From the NCBI RefSeq assembly GCF_002205645.1, contig NZ_NIOF01000004.1, forward strand, positions 186,001 through 250,000: a stretch of DNA of 64,000 nucleotides, in the 5' to 3' direction. This DNA comes from Roseateles aquatilis. Lineage in GTDB: Bacteria > Pseudomonadota > Gammaproteobacteria > Burkholderiales > Burkholderiaceae_C. Each line of letters starts with the position of its first letter. Position 1 is the first letter of the stretch. The notes under the pieces were generated by a model. The model ran no database searches. It was not told where the DNA came from and saw nothing but the letters and a program-made list of their open reading frames with translations. A program made the position numbers and the translations under genes. Positions 58,864 through 64,000 of the stretch are shown here, one piece after another.

Positions 58864-59175
58864 ATGAACGCACCCCTCCTGTCCCAGCGCGCCCGGCACG
58901 CCTTGCCGGTCATCTCGCGCATCGCCGCGGCGATCGGCGGCGGCTACGTCTTCTGCTGGGGCTTCATCGCCCTGGGCCTGAGCGGCCTGTACGCCGCCGG
59001 CATGTCCTTCCACGACGCCGAGCACCTCAGCGCCATCGTGGGCGTGCTGCTCTTCCTGGTGGTGTTCTGCTGGGCCTTCGGGGCGCGCAGCATTGCGCGG
59101 GTGTGGCTGGTGCTGCTGCTCGGCGGCGGCTTCATGAGCGGCCTGGCCGCGCTGACGCAGCACGCGCTCGTCTGA
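58864..59175 (+). CDS. DUF3649 iron-uptake-associated membrane protein
   Basis: This 103-residue protein has three membrane helices (IAAAIGGGYVFCWGFIALGLSGLY, LSAIVGVLLFLVVFCWAFGARS, VWLVLLLGGGFMSGLAAL). DUF3649 proteins are small inner-membrane partners found next to PepSY and DUF3325 genes in iron loci of Proteobacteria. Their role is not established but may concern ferric-siderophore reduction at the inner membrane. It begins 27 bases after the receptor stop and 18 bases before the PepSY gene. Confidence 0.87.
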   Translation: MNAPLLSQRARHALPVISRIAAAIGGGYVFCWGFIALGLSGLYAAGMSFHDAEHLSAIVGVLLFLVVFCWAFGARSIARVWLVLLLGGGFMSGLAALTQHALV

Positions 59176-59193
59176 CCCGCAACGGAGCGACTG

Positions 59194-60870
59194 ATGTTCC
59201 AGAACTTTCGTCTGTCCATGGCCTGGCTGCACACCTGGTTCGGCCTGGTGCTCGGCTTCGTGCTGATGGTGGTGTTCTTCTTCGGCTCGCTGTCGGTCTT
59301 CGACCGCGAGATCGACCGCTGGGCCCTGCCCGAATCGCGTTTCGAGCCGCGGCCGATGCCGTCGTTCGACCAGGTCCTGCGCCCGGCGTTCGAGCGCATG
59401 CAGCCGACCAAGGCCAGCGTCGCGCTGCTCAAGGACCGGGTGAACGGCCCGCTGCCCGAGCGCTACGACACGGTGCGCAGCTGGGGCGCGTACACGACGC
59501 ACCGCGATCCGGTGGTGGCCGTCTTCGCCAGCTACGAGGTGCCCGGCGCCAAGGACCCGGACGACGGCGCCTGGGCCAGCCACGCGCTCGACCCGCGCGA
59601 CGGCTCGGTCCTGCCGGAGGGGCAACTGGCCATCGGCAGCCAGTTCTTCTATCCGCTGCACTACAGCCTCAACCTGCACTGGAAGGACCTGGGCTACTGG
59701 ATCGTCGGCTTCGCGGCGCTGATGATGCTGGCGGCGCTGGTCAGCGGCGTCGTCATGCACCGCAAGATCTTCCGGGAGTTCTTCACCTTCCGCCGCGACA
59801 AGAGCACGCAGCGCAGCGCGCTGGACCTGCATAACCTGACCGGCGTGGTGGCCCTGCCGTTCCACTTCTTCTTCGCGTTCACGGGGCTGGTGATCTTCGC
59901 CGGCATCTACTTCCCGATCGGGCATACGCAGCTGCACGACCTGCACGAGCTCAGCGAGAAGATCGAGGCGCACGAAACCGGCCTGCCGCACGACCGCGCC
60001 GGCGTGGCCGCGCCGCTGGCCCCGGTGGACCCGATGGTGGCCGAGGCCCGGCGGCGCTGGGCCGCCAGGGGCATGGCCGGCGACGTCGGTTTCGTCGGTG
60101 TCCAGCACGTGGGCGACGCCAACGGCTACGTCAGCGTCTACCGCGCCGGCACCGACCGCGTCGCGCTGACCGGCGAAGGCATCCACTTCAAGGCCAGCAC
60201 CGGCGAGCTGCTGCGCGAGGACCCGCCGCGCACCGCCGTCGACAGCGTCAACGAGTTCCTGACCGGCCTGCACCTGCAGCACTTCCGCCACTGGCTGCTG
60301 CGCTGGCTTTACGTGCTGGGCGGGTTGCTGGGCTGCGTGTGCATCGCCACCGGCTTCATCTTCTTCGTCGAGAAACGCAAGAAGCAGCACGCCAAGACCG
60401 GCGGCCAAGGCAGCCGCATCGTCGACGCGCTGGCGGTGACGACCGTGACCGGCATGCTGATCGCGACCACGGCCCTGCTGATCGCCAACCGCGTGCTGCC
60501 GGCGGGGCTCGCGGACAAGGGCGGCTGGGAGCAGACGGTGTTCTGGAGCGCCTGGGGCCTGGCGCTGGCGCATGCCTTCGCGCGCGGCGGCGGCGTGGCG
60601 CGCGCGCTCATCAACCCGGCCTGGCGCGAGCAATGCGTGGCCGTGGCCATCGGCGCGGTGACGGCGGTCGTGGCCAATGCGGTCTCCACCGGCGATCACC
60701 TCGGCCGGACGCTGCCTGACGGCTACTGGCCGGTGGCCGGCGTGGACCTCGGCCTGCTCGCCCTCGCGGCCGTCACCTTGCACGCGGCCGTGCGTGTCGG
60801 CCGGCGGGAGAAGCGCTCCCAGGTCGCCTCGCCCGCGAAGCCCACGTTGACGGAGCCCCGCCATGTCTGA
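59194..60870 (+). CDS. PepSY-associated TM helix protein, inner-membrane iron reductase candidate
   Basis: This is a 558-residue polytopic inner-membrane protein. The first helix and lead (MAWLHTWFGLVLGFVLMVVFFFGSLSVFDREID) are the PepSY_TM signature. Four further helix pairs follow (LGYWIVGFAALMMLAALVSGVVMH, LTGVVALPFHFFFAFTGLVIFAGI, RWLYVLGGLLGCVCIATGFIFFVEKRKK and the C-terminal group). Periplasmic loops carry several His residues. Relatives such as PiuB-type proteins are thought to reduce ferric siderophores. Its end overlaps the DUF3325 start by eight bases, so it is coupled to it. Confidence 0.9.
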   Translation: MFQNFRLSMAWLHTWFGLVLGFVLMVVFFFGSLSVFDREIDRWALPESRFEPRPMPSFDQVLRPAFERMQPTKASVALLKDRVNGPLPERYDTVRSWGAYTTHRDPVVAVFASYEVPGAKDPDDGAWASHALDPRDGSVLPEGQLAIGSQFFYPLHYSLNLHWKDLGYWIVGFAALMMLAALVSGVVMHRKIFREFFTFRRDKSTQRSALDLHNLTGVVALPFHFFFAFTGLVIFAGIYFPIGHTQLHDLHELSEKIEAHETGLPHDRAGVAAPLAPVDPMVAEARRRWAARGMAGDVGFVGVQHVGDANGYVSVYRAGTDRVALTGEGIHFKASTGELLREDPPRTAVDSVNEFLTGLHLQHFRHWLLRWLYVLGGLLGCVCIATGFIFFVEKRKKQHAKTGGQGSRIVDALAVTTVTGMLIATTALLIANRVLPAGLADKGGWEQTVFWSAWGLALAHAFARGGGVARALINPAWREQCVAVAIGAVTAVVANAVSTGDHLGRTLPDGYWPVAGVDLGLLALAAVTLHAAVRVGRREKRSQVASPAKPTLTEPRHV

Positions 60871-61192
60871 TCCGACGCTGTTCTTCTGCGGCGCGGCGCT
60901 GGCGGCGCTGGCCGGCTTCGGATGGCTGGCGCTGGCGATGGACACCCATTGGGAACAGGTGCACGGCGCCGCGCCGCGGTCCGCGGGCGCCGTGCGCGCG
61001 CTTCGCGTGGCGGGCTGCCTCGGCCTGGCCGCCTCGCTGGCGCTGTGCCTGATGGCGGACCATCCGTCGATGGCGGCGCTGGTGTGGCTGATGCTGCTGG
61101 CGGCATCGGCGGTGGCCGTCGGCATGGCACTGTCGACGCGCCCCGCGTGGCTGAGGGTGCTCTGGCCGCGCGGGCGATCGGCGGCGGCCTGA
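60863..61192 (+). CDS. DUF3325 iron-uptake-associated membrane protein
   Basis: This 109-residue protein has three membrane segments (PTLFFCGAALAALAGFGWLALAMD, LRVAGCLGLAASLALCLMADH, LVWLMLLAASAVAVGMAL). DUF3325 genes regularly follow PepSY genes, and DUF3649, PepSY and DUF3325 together form the inner-membrane part of this iron operon. The start codon lies inside the last codons of the PepSY gene, overlapping by eight bases. Confidence 0.88.
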   Translation: MSDPTLFFCGAALAALAGFGWLALAMDTHWEQVHGAAPRSAGAVRALRVAGCLGLAASLALCLMADHPSMAALVWLMLLAASAVAVGMALSTRPAWLRVLWPRGRSAAA

Positions 61193-61222
61193 CTCGACCC
61201 GGGTCGGCGGCGCGGACGATAG

Positions 61223-61256
61223 AAATTGCTTCGTCTGAAAGTTCCACAGGCAATTT
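61223..61256. promoter_or_regulatory. Inverted repeat AAATTGC/GCAATTT before the CitE-like gene
   Basis: The arms lie at 61223-61229 and 61250-61256 with a 20-base spacer, in an AT-rich island, and the right arm is followed by TT. It could be the terminator of the iron operon or an operator for the lyase gene 54 bases downstream. Confidence 0.4.
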
Positions 61257-61309
61257 TTCGTTAACCGCAACGCGCTGATACTCCGGGCCATCCTGATGCC
61301 CGAGCGACC

Positions 61310-62158
61310 ATGCGCAGCAAACTGTTCGTCCCCGGCATCCGCCCCGAGTTGTTTGCCAAGGCCCTGGCCAGCGAGGCGGATGCGATCTCGATCGACCTCG
61401 AAGATTCGGTGCCGCCGGACCGCAAGGCGCAGGCGCGCCAACGGGTCGGCGAGTTCCTGCGCGGCCACGCCGCCCAGGCCACGCGCAAGCTGCTGATCGT
61501 GCGCGTCAACGCGCTCGACACGCCGCATTTCGAAGCCGACCTGCAAGCGCTGCGCGGCGCGGCGCTGGGCATGATCAACCTGCCCAAGCCGGAATCGGCC
61601 GACGACGTGATCGCCGCGGTCACCGCGATGGACCGGGTCCTGGGACCCGAGGCCGCCGTGCCGCTGCTGGCCAACATCGAGACGCCGCAGGCGCTGCGCC
61701 GCGCGGCCGAGATCGCCGGCGCGCACCCCCGCGTCGCCGGCCTGCAACTGGGCCTGGGCGATCTGTTCGAGCCCTTCGGCATCGCACGCGACCGCGTGGC
61801 CAATGTGCACGCCGCGATGTTCGCGGTCAGCCTGGCGGCGGCCGAGGCCGGCGTCTTCGCCTGCGACGGCGCCTTCGCCCACATCGCCGATGCGGAAGGC
61901 TTCCGCGCCGAGGCGCAGATGGCCCACGCGCTGGGCTTCATCGGCAAGAGCTGCATCCACCCGAGCCAGATCGCGGCGGCCAACGAGGTCTTCGCGATCG
62001 ACGCCGAGGCGCTGGCGCAGGCCGCGCGCATCGTCGAGGCCGCGCGCGCGGCCGACGCGTCGGGCCGCGGCGCCTTCGTCGTCGACGGCCACATGATCGA
62101 CCCGCCCTTCCTGCGCCGTGCGCAATCGCTGCTCGCCGCCGCGGCGCGCGTCGCCTGA
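61310..62158 (+). CDS. HpcH/HpaI-family (CitE-like) aldolase or lyase
   Basis: This is a 282-residue TIM-barrel enzyme that splits or joins an acyl-CoA and an oxo-acid in a metal-dependent way. The family signatures are RSKLFVPGIRPELFAKALASEADAISIDLEDSVPP at the start, LLANIETPQALRRAAEIAGAH and LQLGLGDLFEPFGIA in the middle, and GKSCIHPSQIAAANEVF near the end. Members include citrate lyase beta subunits, malyl-CoA lyases and citramalyl-CoA lyases. As no alpha or gamma citrate-lyase subunit is nearby, a stand-alone CoA-dependent lyase is most likely. The symporter gene begins 25 bases later on the same strand. Confidence 0.87.
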   Translation: MRSKLFVPGIRPELFAKALASEADAISIDLEDSVPPDRKAQARQRVGEFLRGHAAQATRKLLIVRVNALDTPHFEADLQALRGAALGMINLPKPESADDVIAAVTAMDRVLGPEAAVPLLANIETPQALRRAAEIAGAHPRVAGLQLGLGDLFEPFGIARDRVANVHAAMFAVSLAAAEAGVFACDGAFAHIADAEGFRAEAQMAHALGFIGKSCIHPSQIAAANEVFAIDAEALAQAARIVEAARAADASGRGAFVVDGHMIDPPFLRRAQSLLAAAARVA

Positions 62159-62182
62159 TCCTTTCGCCTTCCCGGTCCCCGC

Positions 62183-64000
62183 ATGACTCTCCTTCTTGCC
62201 GCTCTCCGACATCTCCTGATCCTGACGTGCTGCCTGGCGGGGCTGGCGCGAGCCGACAGCCTGGCCAGCGTGCGCGGCGGCGGCGCGCCGCCGCTGCCCG
62301 GCGCCGCCCCGATCGACGCCCTGCTCACGATCGCCGGCCAGCCGGTGGCGATCGCCGGGGACCAGGCCTGGACGCTGGTGGACGGCAAGACCTGGAGCGC
62401 CTCGCCGTGGACGGCCGACGCGCCGCTGCTGGCCACGGCCGGCGGCGGCGACGCGGCCTTCGCGCTGCGCGGCGGCGCCCGCGTCGACCAGTTGCGCCTG
62501 CGGCAAGGCGGTCTCGTCGCCACGTCGCTGGCGCCGCTGCCGCTCGCGCTCAGGAACGCGCGGGTCGCGACGCTGGGCGCCAGCGTCTTCGTCGCGGGCC
62601 GCGATGCCCAGGGCCAGGCGCGGCTGTACGAGATGAAGGCCCCCGATGCCACGATGCCGTGGCAGGAGCGCCCGGCCTGGACCGGCGTGGGCGAGCCGAG
62701 CGCGCTGGTCGGTCAGACCGGCGCGCTGTTCCTCGCGCTGGACAACGGCCACTGGCTGCGCTGGTCCGCCGACAAGGGCTGGGCGGAGCGCGGCACGCTG
62801 CCTGGCGCGCTCACCCCCGGCGCGCTGCGCGCGATCGGCCAGGCCCACCTGCTGATGCTGTCGACCGCCCCCGGCGCGGCGACGCAGCTGATGACCTTCC
62901 ACACCATCACCGGCTCCTGGGCCACGCTGCCGGCGCCGACCATCGCCGGCGCGCGCCTGGGCACCAGTTGGGGAGACGGCCTGCTGTGGCTGCCGCCCGG
63001 CCAGGGCCAGGCCTTCGTCGGCGCCGAGGTCGAGGCCGGCAAGCAACTGCTCAAGTGGCTGGACTGGGTCGTCATCGTCGTCTACCTGGTGGCGATGCTG
63101 GGCATGGGCGCCTACTTCTACCTGCGCGAGAAGCGCAACTCGACCTCGGACTTCTTCGTCGGCGGCCGCAGCATCCCGTTCTGGGCGGCCGGCATCAGCC
63201 TGTACGCGGCCAACACCAGCTCGATCAGCTACATCGCGATCCCCGCCAAAGCCTTCGAGAGCAACTGGCAGTACATGACCAACAACCTGGTCGCCGTCGT
63301 CGGCCTGATGTTCGTGGCCGTGTGGATCGTGCCGCTGCTGCGCCGGCTCGACCTGATGTCGGTCTTCCACTACCTGGAGATCCGCTTCCACCCCGTCATC
63401 CGCATGCTGGCCAGCGCGCTGTGCATCGCGGTGCAGATCGGCAGCCGCATGAGCGTCGTGCTGTTCCTGCCGGCGCTGGCCATCGCCACGATCACCGGGC
63501 TGGACGTGGTCTGGAGCATCCTGATCATGGGCGGCTTCACCATCGTCTACACGGCGATGGGCGGCATGAAGGCGGTGGTCTGGACCGACTTCGTGCAGCT
63601 GTTCGTCAAGATGGGCGGCGCGATCTTCGCGATCGGCTTCATCGTCTATCAGCTGAACGGTGGTTTCGGCGAGTTCATGCAGGTCGCCGCCGCCGAGAGC
63701 AAGACCAAGCTGTTCGACTTCAGCTTCGACCTGACCAAGGCGACCGTCTGGGGCTTCATCTTCCTGGTGCTGTTCGACGTGGTGCTGACCTTCCCCAAGG
63801 ACCAGGTGCTGATGCAGCGCGTGCTGTCGACCAAGTCCGACAAGGAGGCGGGCCGCTCGATCTGGGCCTTCGCGGCGATCATGATCCCGGGCGGCTTCGT
63901 GTTCTACGGCATCGGCACCGCGCTGTTCGTCTACTACAAGGCCAACCCGGAGCGCATGAACCCGCTGCTGCCCATCGACGCGACCTTCCCGCTGTTCATC
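62183..64000 (+). CDS. Sodium:solute symporter with N-terminal extracytoplasmic domain, 3' end cut
   Basis: The frame is open from ATG 62183 to the window end (606 codons seen), so the C-terminus is missing. Residues 1-25 are a signal peptide (LILTCCLAGLARADS). Residues 26-290 form a beta-rich domain with repeated short Trp/Gly units (DQAWTLVDGKTWSASPWT, DNGHWLRWSADKGWAERG, TGSWATLPAP), like a kelch-type or mutarotase-type propeller. From about residue 293 the SSS transporter begins (LDWVVIVVYLVAMLGMGAYFYLREKRN, DFFVGGRSIPFWAAGISLYAANTSSISYIAIP). Similar fusions are linked with sialic acid or sugar uptake in other bacteria. Here the neighbour is a CitE-like lyase, and the substrate is open. 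Confidence 0.87.
   Translation, partial: MTLLLAALRHLLILTCCLAGLARADSLASVRGGGAPPLPGAAPIDALLTIAGQPVAIAGDQAWTLVDGKTWSASPWTADAPLLATAGGGDAAFALRGGARVDQLRLRQGGLVATSLAPLPLALRNARVATLGASVFVAGRDAQGQARLYEMKAPDATMPWQERPAWTGVGEPSALVGQTGALFLALDNGHWLRWSADKGWAERGTLPGALTPGALRAIGQAHLLMLSTAPGAATQLMTFHTITGSWATLPAPTIAGARLGTSWGDGLLWLPPGQGQAFVGAEVEAGKQLLKWLDWVVIVVYLVAMLGMGAYFYLREKRNSTSDFFVGGRSIPFWAAGISLYAANTSSISYIAIPAKAFESNWQYMTNNLVAVVGLMFVAVWIVPLLRRLDLMSVFHYLEIRFHPVIRMLASALCIAVQIGSRMSVVLFLPALAIATITGLDVVWSILIMGGFTIVYTAMGGMKAVVWTDFVQLFVKMGGAIFAIGFIVYQLNGGFGEFMQVAAAESKTKLFDFSFDLTKATVWGFIFLVLFDVVLTFPKDQVLMQRVLSTKSDKEAGRSIWAFAAIMIPGGFVFYGIGTALFVYYKANPERMNPLLPIDATFPLFI

Noticed and set aside
60773-63391. Minus-strand frame of about 870 codons near the right end
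   Set aside because: It is antisense to the CitE-like lyase and the symporter, with Arg- and Gln-rich shadow composition.

Overview
The window is visibly GC-rich throughout, with long shadow reading frames on both strands, which is typical of high-GC Betaproteobacteria. The gene content (Firmicutes-type GMP reductase, DUF6502, DUF3649/DUF3325 iron genes, a valine-to-propionyl-CoA cluster beside a 2-methylcitrate cluster) fits Burkholderiales, most likely the Roseateles/Mitsuaria/Rubrivivax group. This assignment is by inference; no rRNA or tRNA gene is present to confirm it. I see no prophage, insertion sequence, integrase or CRISPR array. The region looks like stable chromosomal backbone.

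Layout. 1-2.9 kb: end of a DUF2269 membrane gene, free methionine-sulfoxide reductase and periplasmic cyclic phosphodiesterase CpdB. 3.05-4.8 kb: an orphan small flagellar-rod-like gene behind a FliA-type promoter, a hairpin-rich repeat block, and a PAS plus degenerate GGDEF protein. 5-12.3 kb: exonuclease I, CPBP protease, PBP1A, an outer-membrane protein and RNase T2. 12.3-18.2 kb: a FabH-like synthase, GMP reductase, and MetE divergent from MetR. 18.3-24.3 kb: the valine degradation operon (mmsA, acyl-CoA dehydrogenase, enoyl-CoA hydratase, 3-hydroxyisobutyryl-CoA hydrolase, mmsB). 24.6-28.7 kb: a cobalamin riboswitch with btuB, an HD hydrolase, a His-rich membrane protein and a small HTH protein. 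28.9-37.4 kb: 2-methylcitrate operon (thioesterase, prpC, acnD, prpF, prpB-like) divergent from an XRE-type acyl-CoA-sensing regulator. 37.5-44.7 kb: a lipoprotein, an M15 peptidase, a GIY-YIG-like protein, gamma carbonic anhydrase, a Tat-exported S9 peptidase, DUF6502 and a class A acid phosphatase. 44.9-53.9 kb: a TonB-dependent receptor, small VOC/DUF1801/AraC genes, and a di-heme peroxidase divergent from an AcpA/PLC-type phosphoesterase. 54.4-61.2 kb: iron-uptake locus (Fur-box-like site, FecI, FecR, STN-bearing siderophore receptor, DUF3649, PepSY, DUF3325). 61.3-64 kb: a CitE-like lyase and a truncated sodium:solute symporter fused to an extracytoplasmic beta-rich domain.

How the genes work together. 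Valine carbon ends as propionyl-CoA through the mmsA cluster, and the 2-methylcitrate operon 4.7 kb away converts propionyl-CoA to pyruvate and succinate. The regulator beside the second operon has a candidate Fe-S cysteine set. Three inverted-repeat sites (GCAAA-N-TTTGC type) lie in its divergent promoter region at near-integral helical spacing. The FecI/FecR/receptor genes form a surface-signalling circuit followed by inner-membrane iron-uptake accessories.

A recurring feature is hexanucleotide microsatellites, or arrays with a period that is a multiple of three, including in-frame ones that lengthen the N-termini of AcnD, FecR and the GIY-YIG-like protein.
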